DNA from: Arcanobacterium_A hippocoleae
GTDB lineage: Bacteria; Actinomycetota; Actinomycetes; Actinomycetales; Actinomycetaceae
Length of the DNA: 64,000 nt
Direction: 5' to 3'
NCBI RefSeq assembly: GCF_031456295.1
Contig: NZ_JAVDUJ010000001.1
Coordinates: 1,054,001 to 1,118,000, forward strand
The position numbers and the translations under genes are program-made. The notes under the pieces are model-generated. The model did not search any database. It was not told the origin of the DNA and saw nothing but the letters and a program-made list of their open reading frames with translations. The first letter of the stretch is position 1; every line of letters starts with the position of its first letter. Below are positions 54,542 through 61,685 of the stretch, piece after piece.

Positions 54542-54589
54542 ACCATTTAGCTGTGATTTTCAACAGCCACTTCTATACAACCATTTAGC
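54542..54589. promoter_or_regulatory. Direct repeats ACCATTTAGC, candidate response-regulator sites
   Basis: The decamer occurs at 54542-54551 and 54580-54589, 38 bases apart, in the intergenic region between the bacteriocin and the divergent signal-peptide operon. The proximal copy lies just upstream of a possible -10 (TATCAA, reverse strand) for the bacteriocin. Confidence 0.45.
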
Positions 54590-54673
54590 ATAAGCGGAAT
54601 GTAATCGCAAAATGTAAGCATATTCGTATCGATCTTTGTTGATATATGGGTCTGCGAAGGTGATTCTGTCCGG

Positions 54674-54679
54674 TATACT
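54674..54679 (+). promoter_or_regulatory. -10 element of the peptide-kinase-regulator operon
   Basis: TATACT lies 41 bases before the start at 54720. No -35 hexamer is present at 16-18 bases upstream, which suggests activator-dependent transcription. Confidence 0.5.
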
Positions 54680-54719
54680 CGTGAGAACAGTGGCTATACG
54701 ATTTGGAGGATGATGGTTT

Positions 54720-54926
54720 ATGGTGAGGAGAATATCGATAGCCGTAATTGTCGCGCTCATGTTGCTACTGGAAATACCGAAGGTGCTATCTCCAAATCGC
54801 ATTGAAGACTCTCCACCTAGCACGACTGAGCTTTATGAACGCTTCTTCGAACCTGATACCAATCTAGCAATGAATTTATTTATATGTAAGCTAATTTCTT
54901 CTATGCCATTCTGTGGGAATAATTAG
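54720..54926 (+). CDS. Small secreted peptide, candidate pheromone precursor
   Basis: A 68-residue protein. It has a basic start (MVRRIS), a hydrophobic segment (IAVIVALMLLLEI), an acidic Pro/Ser linker and a C-terminal end NLFICKLISSMPFCGNN with two cysteines eight residues apart. GGAGG lies 10 bases upstream. The stop is 3 bases before the sensor-kinase ATG, so the three genes form one operon. A peptide encoded directly before a kinase/regulator pair is the usual layout of peptide-pheromone quorum sensing. It could instead be a membrane co-sensor or a second antimicrobial peptide. Confidence 0.65.
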   Translation: MVRRISIAVIVALMLLLEIPKVLSPNRIEDSPPSTTELYERFFEPDTNLAMNLFICKLISSMPFCGNN

Positions 54927-54929
54927 TCT

Positions 54930-56087
54930 ATGACCTCAGCAGAGCCTACTACATACAAGGGGTGGGTGCGATCAATCCCACTGACGAAAAGAACGCCTAG
55001 AACCATTACATATTTTGGCGCTGCTGTTGCTGTCTTCGCACTGGAGCTAAGCATCTGGCTTGCAGGTGAATACCGCAGTGATTACTCCATACTTATAGCA
55101 GGCTTAATGATAGGCACGCTCATTGCTGGCGGACGCTACGGATTCGCCTTCGAAATCGTGTACCTATCGGAGTTCATTATTTGTGCCGTGACCCCAGTGG
55201 GAAATGACTTTTCTTTCCTAATCTTTGGCATATACATAATTGCCGTGAGCTGGGTGGTACACGGGTGGATTTTGCCCGCTTTTGCGATTTATATAACCGC
55301 AGAAATAGCGCTTGCTTATTCAGCAGCTGTTTTCTCTTCTGCTTCGCTTGCCGAACAGCTGATTTCCGCAGTAACTGGCGCGATTATAGTGTTCGGTCTG
55401 GGCTTCTGGCTTCGAGCAGAGCACGCCAAAAATACCCGTTATGCAGAGGAAGCACAAAAAGCGCATGAAGAAGCTGCAGCAGCAAGTGCCCATGTGCGCA
55501 GAGAGCTAGCTACTCTTTTGCATGACACAGTAGCCAAAGATCTCGTGCGAATCACGCTTTCAGCGCAGAATTTAGCAGATAAGCATACGGATCTTCAGTC
55601 TGAGCTCCAAGACCTTGCAGAGATCGCTTCTCAAGCATCTCAGCGAGTCCGCCCTGTAATTCTGGACATGCGCCAACCTCCCGCAGCCAGTGCACATCTC
55701 GCCTCCACAATCGAATTGGCGCAACGAATGCTCAATACGCGGGAAATAACACTCGAAGTGGAGATGCCGGACAATCTCGATAGCGAGCTTAGCGACCAAC
55801 AAAAGGCTTTGCTTAGGCTACTTATTAGTGAAGGAGTGACAAACATCCTTAAATACGCCCCTGTGGGAGCCTGCGCATCAATGTTGATCTCTGTAGGCGA
55901 GCAAAGCGCCGTGAGCGCTACCCTAAGTAATCCCATTGCAGATAATCCGGAACCCAGTATTATCGGTGGCTTTGGCCTGCAAAACCTCGAATTTCATTTC
56001 AAGGAATCAGGAGGCATGGTGCAATATATGCGTTTCAAAAATCGATGGCTTTTATACGGCGAGATTCCAGCACAGGAGGAGCGATGA
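54930..56087 (+). CDS. Sensor histidine kinase (NarL/LiaS-type, HisKA_3)
   Basis: A 385-residue kinase. Residues about 25-165 form five or six membrane helices with almost no extracellular domain, followed by a short coiled coil. The phosphoacceptor is H198 in LATLLHDTVAKDLVRI. The ATPase part has an N-box-like SEGVTNILKYA and a G-box GGFGLQNLE. Kinases of this shape sense membrane events or small hydrophobic peptides. It is preceded by the 68-aa peptide gene and overlaps the response-regulator start. It probably controls the divergent bacteriocin operon. Confidence 0.88.
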   Translation: MTSAEPTTYKGWVRSIPLTKRTPRTITYFGAAVAVFALELSIWLAGEYRSDYSILIAGLMIGTLIAGGRYGFAFEIVYLSEFIICAVTPVGNDFSFLIFGIYIIAVSWVVHGWILPAFAIYITAEIALAYSAAVFSSASLAEQLISAVTGAIIVFGLGFWLRAEHAKNTRYAEEAQKAHEEAAAASAHVRRELATLLHDTVAKDLVRITLSAQNLADKHTDLQSELQDLAEIASQASQRVRPVILDMRQPPAASAHLASTIELAQRMLNTREITLEVEMPDNLDSELSDQQKALLRLLISEGVTNILKYAPVGACASMLISVGEQSAVSATLSNPIADNPEPSIIGGFGLQNLEFHFKESGGMVQYMRFKNRWLLYGEIPAQEER

Positions 56088-56782
56088 TGAACTCTGCTGT
56101 CCGTGTGCTTCTCGCAGATGACGATCAGATTGTGCTCGAACACCTTGGGGCGCTACTTGGCCGTGATCCGCGAGTAGACCTTGTGGCTACGGTAACCAGC
56201 GGCGCTGAAGCGTTGAGTATCCTCGCCAAAAAGCCCGTAGATGTGGCGCTGTTAGATGTAAATATGCCTGTATTAGACGGAGTGAGCACAGCGCGAATAT
56301 TGAAAGCTTCGTTTCCTACGATTACTATCGTGATGCTCACCGCTTTTGAAAGGGAAAGCTCTTTAGCCGAGTCATTAGAGTTAGGAGTTCGTGGTTTTCT
56401 GACTAAAGACACTCGATTCTCTCGTCTAATTGAACAAATACTACAAGCGCACGAAGGGGCTACCGTGCTTGGACCGCGTCCTATTCAACTAGTGACGGCT
56501 AACTACCTTGCACACAAACATCGCCAGGAAGAATTCTCTGAGTTCGTTAAAGCAGTCCATAACTTGCCGGATCGACATCGGCCTATATTTGAGCTGATAG
56601 CACAAGGCTTCACTAATAAGGCCATTGCGCGCCAGCTGGGGCTCACTGAAAACTCGGTACGCACATATGCCTCCGAGATATTGACCGCCACGGGATGCGC
56701 GAATCGCTGCGAGTTAGCTTTTACGGCAGCAAAATCTGGTGTAGTGCAAGACGATTCCGAACTGCCTCAATTAAGCATTTAG
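56087..56782 (+). CDS. LuxR/NarL-type response regulator
   Basis: A 231-residue regulator. The receiver domain has acidic residues in LLADDDQ, the phospho-acceptor D57 in ALLDVNMP, Thr in MLTAF and Lys in LTKDT. The C-terminal LuxR-type helix-turn-helix is IFELIAQGFTNKAIARQLGLTENSVRTYASEIL. AGGAGG at 56074-56079 is 7 bases before ATG 56087; ATG 56084 overlaps the kinase stop and is also possible. It is the partner of the sensor kinase and a candidate binder of the ACCATTTAGC repeats. Confidence 0.9.
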   Translation: MNSAVRVLLADDDQIVLEHLGALLGRDPRVDLVATVTSGAEALSILAKKPVDVALLDVNMPVLDGVSTARILKASFPTITIVMLTAFERESSLAESLELGVRGFLTKDTRFSRLIEQILQAHEGATVLGPRPIQLVTANYLAHKHRQEEFSEFVKAVHNLPDRHRPIFELIAQGFTNKAIARQLGLTENSVRTYASEILTATGCANRCELAFTAAKSGVVQDDSELPQLSI

Positions 56783-57044
56783 CTGCGCTAGCGGCAACCA
56801 TACCTTTGCATCAATGTAATAACACAGCTGCGCAGTTTTAACCGCTTTCTCTCACGAGACATGCCAAAAAGCCATGCTGCTATCGTACATGAAGCCGAAG
56901 GTGTCAACGCCATCTTCCCCTCGAATCAAGCTCAGCCATCTAGGCTTGAAACTAGCGAGTTCTTCACGCGCCTGACGCTCAATGCTCAATTGCCGCTCAC
57001 CTTAGTAGCGCTCGCCACACCCGTATCTTACTCACTTGTTGCGG

Positions 57045-58387
57045 GCTAAGCGCCAATATTCGTTGCTTAAGATTGGATTTTCCGTTGCCGTGTCAGGGTA
57101 AAGTCGTGGTCTTTTAGGTTACGGGGTTAAAAGTGTTACCTTTCTTGACATTGCGTGGTGTATGTACTTGGGGTGAAAACTCGTAGTCAACGCGCTCGCA
57201 CATGCCCTTTATGCGGGGAGTCGATGAAGAAAAACGGGAAGAACAAATCAGGTACCAGGCGCTGGTATTGCCCCGATTGCCGCTACAGTTCAACATCGCG
57301 CGATCACCGGCAACAACACCAGGGCCAGTTCCGCCAGTTCCTTGCCTATGTCACTGACACCGCGCCCAGGCGAGTCTAAGGACAGTCCTTAACCACGTGG
57401 GAAAGTGAACACGCTTGGTGTTGGGACACCTGCCCGATCTGGCAGGTTACTGGCGAGGTTTATGATTAGGTCTTTCTCGACGGCACATACACCGCTTACG
57501 GTTGGTGCGTCCTGATCGCTTCCACTACTGAGGGCGTGATCGCTTATCAACTATGCCAACGAGAAAACAAAGCCTCCTACACGGCTCTACTTTCACGTAC
57601 TCCCGCCCCCGATCATAGTCGTTACTGATGGGGCTAAAGGAGCACTAGGAGCGATTAGACAATGCTGGCCGCAGGCACATATTCAACGCTGCCTAGTCCA
57701 TATCCAACGCAATATTCGACGCGTGACAACCATCAACCCGAAAACCGATCAACACAAGGCTCTACGCCAACTCGGCCTTGACCTAACCCGAATCACCACC
57801 ACCGAAGAAGCGATCACCTGGGAAAAGAAACTCGCCGCATTCCACCACTCTATGATGAATGGTTAGAAGAGAAAACCTACCGCAGCGACGTATCCGCTAG
57901 TGATATTCCTGCTTTCGCAAGAAACAATAAGAAATGGTGGTAAACACACTACGAGACCAGACGCATCATAAAATCTCTCGATACATACATCAAAAGCGGT
58001 GTTCTATTCACCTTTCTTGACCCTGATCTTGACGTGACAAGCACACTCGCTGCAACAACAAACCCGCTCGAAGGAGGCATCAACTCGCCCTTAAAAGCCT
58101 TCCTCCATGCTCACCGAGGCTTGTCACAAGAACGTATGCTCACCGCCATCGACTACTGGCTCTACCACCACTCAATCGACCCACAACCCTTAGAAACCTT
58201 CGAGAACAACACCATCACACCGGTTGTGAAACCCACCCCACAAGACTCTGACAGACCCGTAGAAATCGACACCACCATCAACACCCACACACCCTGGAAA
58301 GACGGCCTCCACATCCAAAAAGGCTGGGCACGACAATCAACATAAACCACGACACGCCGCCATAAGCAACGATTTTTGGCACTTAGC
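57045..58387 (+). mobile_element. Decayed IS1249-type insertion sequence (IS256 superfamily), 1343 bp
   Basis: The 25-base ends, GCTAAGCGCCAATATTCGTT... at 57045-57069 and the reverse complement of 58363-58387, match at all but a few positions and form terminal inverted repeats. Between them lies one broken transposase gene. The flanks show no target duplication (TGTTGCGG left, GCGTGCTT right), so one side has been rearranged. The right end abuts an Abi_2 gene fragment. Confidence 0.8.
57170..58345 (+). pseudogene. IS1249-family transposase, interrupted
   Basis: The N-terminus (VKTRSQRARTCPLCGESM, zinc ribbon CxxC...WYCPDC) and the central block (VTGEVYD-stop-VFLDGTYTAYGW, VTDGAKGALGAIRQCWPQAH) are typical of IS1249-like transposases. 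The same holds for the C-terminal ATTNPLEGGINSPLKAFL and AIDYWLYHH. Several in-frame stops and frameshifts (after 57379, at the TAG in GATTAGGTC near 57466, near 57627, and TAA near 57944) show it is inactive. Confidence 0.85.
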
Positions 58388-58474
58388 GCGTGCTTGGTCA
58401 ACGATGCTCATGCCGCGTGAACACAGCAGGTCAACTTGCTCTGAGTACGTTTTGAATTGTTTGGCCTGCACCAC
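58388..58474 (-). pseudogene. Abi_2 N-terminal fragment 1
   Basis: GTG 58474, with GGAG 8 bases upstream, opens VVQAKQFKTYSEQVDLLCSR followed by GMSIVDQA. This resembles the start of the intact Abi_2 protein (VKQAATTAWHIELLRSRGM). The coding sequence is cut exactly at the right end of the IS1249-type element. Confidence 0.7.
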
Positions 58475-58511
58475 CGGCTGAACTCCGTAATCGGCATCTA
58501 AAACAGACGAA

Positions 58512-58554
58512 GACCGGCCCTGGACTCCCACCGTGATGGGTAGCGGAACCGGTC
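58512..58554 (-). ncRNA. Orphan Abi_2 leader hairpin, copy 1
   Basis: GACCGG/CCGGTC outer stem (58512-58517 with 58549-58554). The inner stem is CTCCCA with TGGG(T)AG, loop CCGTGA as read on the + strand. It lies 37 bases before the Abi_2 fragment start, the same layout as the hairpin of the intact gene at 46933-46966. Confidence 0.5.
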
Positions 58555-58678
58555 ATGTTGGCACCTAGGTTACTCCATAAGTGCAGGCTCTCGCAACCTC
58601 AGTTTTCTGGGTGTGGTTATAAATATGGCTGCTCGAAGTCCTCTTGGGCGGGTTTTCTTTTTCGCCTAAAATCGGCAT

Positions 58679-58783
58679 CTGACTAGGCAAAACATGAACT
58701 CGCCAACGCTCGCCGATTTTTAGACTCCCAAGGGCATACTCGCCAAACGCAACAGTGACCTTATCAAATGCGAGGTGATAGTG
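58679..58783. repeat. 105-bp element-end repeat, copy 1
   Basis: Near-identical to 60728-60833 (one indel, a few substitutions). Both copies are preceded by GGGCGGGTTTTCTT, the terminator tail that follows the serine-recombinase gene. They look like the 3' ends of two related integrative elements. Confidence 0.85.
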
Positions 58784-59242
58784 TTCCTCGGACGCACAGC
58801 GCCCTCGTCAACAATTTCCTTTGCCTCGGAAATGTGAGCCACGCTCCCGTTTCGCTCGGCCTGCGTCATTGTGGAGCAAATGGAAAAACTGTGCTCAAGG
58901 TTCGCGTCAATATGAAGCTTGGGAATGTTGCAATTACTAGCGAAATTAACCCTAATGAAAAGCTTATTGTTGTGAAAATTTTTAGCAAAAATAATCTAGT
59001 GTGCGAGTTGCTGTTAATAGTCCGTCGAGGCTCAGCTTGCATGGTGATATTGTAGCTTCGCTGTTAGCTGGCATGAGCATTTCTATCCACAACTCAGCTC
59101 GCAAGCATGGAATAGCAGATCAAGATTCCTTGCAAGCAGCAACATGGCCATTTTCGAGTATTCGTACTCCAAATGCGGGAAGCACAAGTTTTACGCCTGC
59201 CAGGAATTTTTCTCGATGAGCACGTCCATGCGCTCTAGCTCG
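58784..59242. other. Region without a supported gene
   Basis: A 95-codon + frame (58768-59055) crosses the repeat boundary and has no ribosome-binding site or recognisable product. I see no RNA gene or other element. Confidence 0.4.
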
Positions 59243-59659
59243 TCACTGTTGATCAGTGGATTCTTCACTCACAGGCTGGGGTGCTGATGGGTGGCGTTTG
59301 TAGAAATATCCCGACACGACGAAAAACATGACGCCCACAAGAATAAAACGCCAAATCCTCACGCCCAACATGTTGTTGGCGACGTGTTCTTGTATCGCCA
59401 TGCAAGTAAAACCGATCAGCACGGATACGGCTAAATCGACGAGATACGCCCACGGGGCACTCACGCCCGCCATTCTCTTTCCTGCGAATGCGCACCCTGC
59501 GATGAGGAATAAGAAAGCCACGGAAACTGACCATAGCGGTAACACTGGCTGGTTCAGGGCTTCGAATGTGCCAATAGCCGTGGCGAGAGCGCCTGCAATG
59601 AAAATCATCAAGGTTGCCACTTTAGAAAGCACACTGTGCTGATCCTGTAATTGCTTCAT
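59243..59659 (-). CDS. Small integral membrane protein (four helices)
   Basis: A 138-residue hydrophobic protein with four membrane helices and a cytosolic C-terminus GYFYKRHPSAPQPVSEEST. ATG 59659 is supported by GAGGGG 9 bases upstream; the frame is open from 59716. The C-terminal half resembles the 71-aa protein at 47677-47892. Function unknown. It sits between two mobile-element remnants. Confidence 0.65.
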   Translation of the reverse strand: MKQLQDQHSVLSKVATLMIFIAGALATAIGTFEALNQPVLPLWSVSVAFLFLIAGCAFAGKRMAGVSAPWAYLVDLAVSVLIGFTCMAIQEHVANNMLGVRIWRFILVGVMFFVVSGYFYKRHPSAPQPVSEESTDQQ

Positions 59660-59722
59660 TGCCTTCCAACCCCTCATATCCACACGCATTATTTCATATC
59701 CACACGCATAGGACATACCGAT

Positions 59723-59824
59723 CTAGGTGTGCTCGTTGCGTGCTTGATCGACGATGCTCATGCCGCGTGAGCGCAGTAGGTCAACTTGCTCTGAATACGT
59801 TTTGAATTGTTTGGCCTGCACCAC
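59723..59824 (-). pseudogene. Abi_2 N-terminal fragment 2
   Basis: A 33-codon remnant: VVQAKQFKTYSEQVDLLRSR, then GMSIVDQARNEHT and stop. It matches fragment 1 and the start of the intact Abi_2 protein, then ends where similarity to copy 1 stops. Confidence 0.7.
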
Positions 59825-59991
59825 CGGCTGAACTCCGTGATCGGTATCTGAGATAGACGAAGACCGGCCCTGGACTCCCACCTTGATGGGTAGCGGAATC
59901 GGTCATGTTGGCACCTAGGCTACTCCATAAGTACAGGCTCTCAAAACCTCAATTTCCTGGGTGTGGTTATAAATGTGGCCGCTCGAAGTCC
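59738..59991. repeat. 254-bp repeat, copy 2
   Basis: Second copy of 58388-58641, same length and no gaps. Its right border (59991) lies 26 bases from the stop of the truncated LPKTG peptide gene. Confidence 0.9.
59862..59904 (-). ncRNA. Orphan Abi_2 leader hairpin, copy 2
   Basis: Same fold as copy 1 with a changed loop (CCTTGA) and loss of the innermost outer-stem pair (TCGGTC against GACCGG). Confidence 0.45.
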
Positions 59992-60016
59992 GTAGGAAGC
60001 AATAACTTTACAAAAT

Positions 60017-60223
60017 TTAACGGTTAACACCAGTCTTCGGTAATTTACCCTTAACGATCTTCTTATCAGCAGACTTCTTATCAGTAGCTTTCTGCTTACC
60101 ATCATTCTTAGGTTGTTCAGGAGTTGGTTGTTCAGGAGCCGCAACCGACTTCACCGCACCAGGAACAACCAAACTAGCTGCCAACAATGCAGCACTAGCA
60201 ATAGCAACAGTTTTCTTAGACAT
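60017..60223 (-). CDS. Small secreted peptide ending in LPKTG
   Basis: A 68-residue protein with a clear signal peptide (KTVAIASAALLAASLVVPGAVKSVAA), a Pro/Gln/Lys-rich mature part (EQPTPEQPKNDGKQKATDKK) and the end KLPKTGVNR. The LPXTG motif is present, but the membrane helix and positive tail that normally follow are absent. The stop lies close to the border of the 254-bp repeat, which suggests that the 3' end was cut off. GAGGTGGG precedes the ATG. Confidence 0.7.
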   Translation of the reverse strand: MSKKTVAIASAALLAASLVVPGAVKSVAAPEQPTPEQPKNDGKQKATDKKSADKKIVKGKLPKTGVNR

Positions 60224-60274
60224 AAAAACCCACCTCGCCTTTCAAAAAATAGACCGATGGCAAGAACGCTATCC

Positions 60275-60631
60275 CCCCCCGCTCCTTGTCAATTAGCCGG
60301 GCGGCAGGCTGAACTAGAAACAGCGTTCACCGCAATGGTGGCTCACAACCAACACGTCGCTACCGACCAAGACGAATACGCCAAGCAGATCCAACGAATC
60401 GAGCAAGACTACAACCAGGCTGCCGACCGATTGAAGACCCTGGAGGCGCAGATTACAGAACGCCAAGCAAAACACCATGCACTACTGGCCACATTCGATC
60501 AGCTTGCCAGCCAACCGATCAGTGAGTTTCAGCCAACCCAGTGGACGGCCCTGATCGACCACGCCATTGTTGGCACCGGAAGTATCGAGTTCTTCTTCCG
60601 TGACGGCCGCCGGGTCACCATCAACCTGTAG
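60275..60631 (+). pseudogene. Large serine recombinase, C-terminal fragment
   Basis: About 110 residues match the C-terminal coiled-coil region of large serine integrases: RQAELETAFTAMVAHNQHVA, then EYAKQIQRIEQDYNQAADRL, LDQLASQPISEFQPTQWTAL-type sequence, IDHAIVGTGSIEFFFRDGRR and VTINL. The catalytic and zinc-ribbon domains are missing. A run of nine C residues at about 60274-60282 marks the break. Confidence 0.75.
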
Positions 60632-60651
60632 ACCTGTTTCGTGTCGCCATG

Positions 60652-60678
60652 CCCGCCTCACTTGAGGGCGGGTTTTCT
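60652..60678 (+). terminator. Terminator after the recombinase fragment
   Basis: CCCGCC (60652-60657) pairs with GGCGGG (60667-60672), followed by TTTTCTT. Confidence 0.7.
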
Positions 60679-60727
60679 TATGCCGCCAAAACTAGATCCA
60701 GTCAAGAAACATGAACCCGCCAACGCT

Positions 60728-60833
60728 CTGACTAGGCAAAATGTGAACTCGCCAACGCTCGCCGATTTTTAGACCCCCCAAGGGCATACTCGCCAAACGC
60801 AACGCCGACCTTATCAAATGCGACGTGATAGTG
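60728..60833. repeat. 105/106-bp element-end repeat, copy 2
   Basis: Second copy of 58679-58783, here directly downstream of the recombinase terminator and so probably in its original place. Confidence 0.85.
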
Positions 60834-60992
60834 GAGACTTAGACGTTCATTTTAATACAAAGCGGGTTGCTTGGTGCAAAGGCTTGCTGGGTGATGCAAA
60901 TTTCTCTAGGCTGGCGCATTTGGGTGCATGCTTGGTGTATTTTCTTCGTGCCTGGTGCAAATGGTGCTTATTACTTCGGCGGGATAGATAAA

Positions 60993-61148
60993 ATGAATGG
61001 ATCATCGGAGCCAACCTTATCAGTGGTGAGGGTATCTTGTAATGGTGCACCCCAAGTGCCAAAGACAAGGAATACTTTCTGGGTAACACACCTGGCACTT
61101 AACCGCTTGAATGATATGTATGATAGTGTAGGTAACATTAATAGCTAG
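60993..61148 (+). CDS. Possible small protein, 51 aa
   Basis: An ORF starting MNGSSEPTLSVVRVS with GGCGGGA 8-13 bases upstream. It ends 19 bases before the next gene, so it may be the first gene of that operon. The composition is protein-like, but nothing is recognised. The 150 bases before it contain three loose copies of GCTTGGTGCA-like words. Confidence 0.35.
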   Translation: MNGSSEPTLSVVRVSCNGAPQVPKTRNTFWVTHLALNRLNDMYDSVGNINS

Positions 61149-61167
61149 GTCAGACGAAGGAAAATGC

Positions 61168-61685
61168 ATGACTGAAATATACTCCACGGACACAGACTCT
61201 GGAACCTTGTCGGTCTTTGAAGACGCGAATGGAACTGTGCGTAAGATTGCAACTATCCGATTGAGCAAATTGAAGTCGCAGGAGGAGTTTCTGTTGAAAA
61301 CTCTGCACGGGCTGTCGGAAAAAGTCAGGTTTGGACTCGTGGAGACGCAACAATAGCTCTCGATCCCCCGCCATGGTTAAATTCATATGAGTTTGAAAGC
61401 GATGCAGGTCGACAATCGATGTTCCTTCCCAATGCTCTTGGCACTATCGAGTGGAGGCAGGGATGGACTGTTGAAAAATGGGATGACGTAGGAGTCCTTA
61501 TTATCCCTTCACCGCTGATGCCGGATCTTGGAGTTGAGATAGGACTATTATCGCCAGCTACGCTTAAGCGAATTGCGCCTAAAGGCATAAGTATCGCTAT
61601 CGCTCCAAAACGCCGAGTTGAGATTAAAAGAGGGGATGAGGTTGCGCGTCTGATTCCAATAAGCCGTGAGTGTATGAGACTATGA
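61168..61685 (+). pseudogene. Unknown gene split by a -1 frameshift
   Basis: Frame 1 (61168-61356, MTEIYSTDTDSGTLSVF) has a good GAAGGAAA ribosome-binding site and stops at 61356. The -1 frame continues coherently from about 61323 (SQVWTRGDATIALDPPPWLN) through an ATG at 61419 to 61685 (GDEVARLIPISRECMRL). The switch point is GGAAAAAGT at 61318-61325. A fused product would have about 172 residues. This could be a mutation or a slippage site. The product is not recognised. The stop overlaps the next gene's start (ATGA). Confidence 0.55.

Larger units (their letters stand above)
58388..58641. repeat. 254-bp repeat, copy 1 (Abi_2 upstream region and N-terminus)
   Basis: About 90% identical without gaps to 59738-59991. 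On the reverse strand it holds a promoter-like TTGCGA...TAACCT, a hairpin RNA and the first 29 codons of an Abi_2 gene. Confidence 0.9.

Noticed and set aside
56861..57049. 62-codon + ORF between the response regulator and the IS
   Set aside because: Runs into the IS inverted repeat, has no clear start signal, and the product is not recognisable.
58768..59055. 95-codon + ORF after the 105-bp repeat
   Set aside because: Begins inside the repeat and lacks a ribosome-binding site; not supported.
60860..60970. Loose repeats of GCTTGGTGCA-like words, considered as CRISPR or iterons
   Set aside because: Spacing and sequence are irregular and only three weak copies exist.
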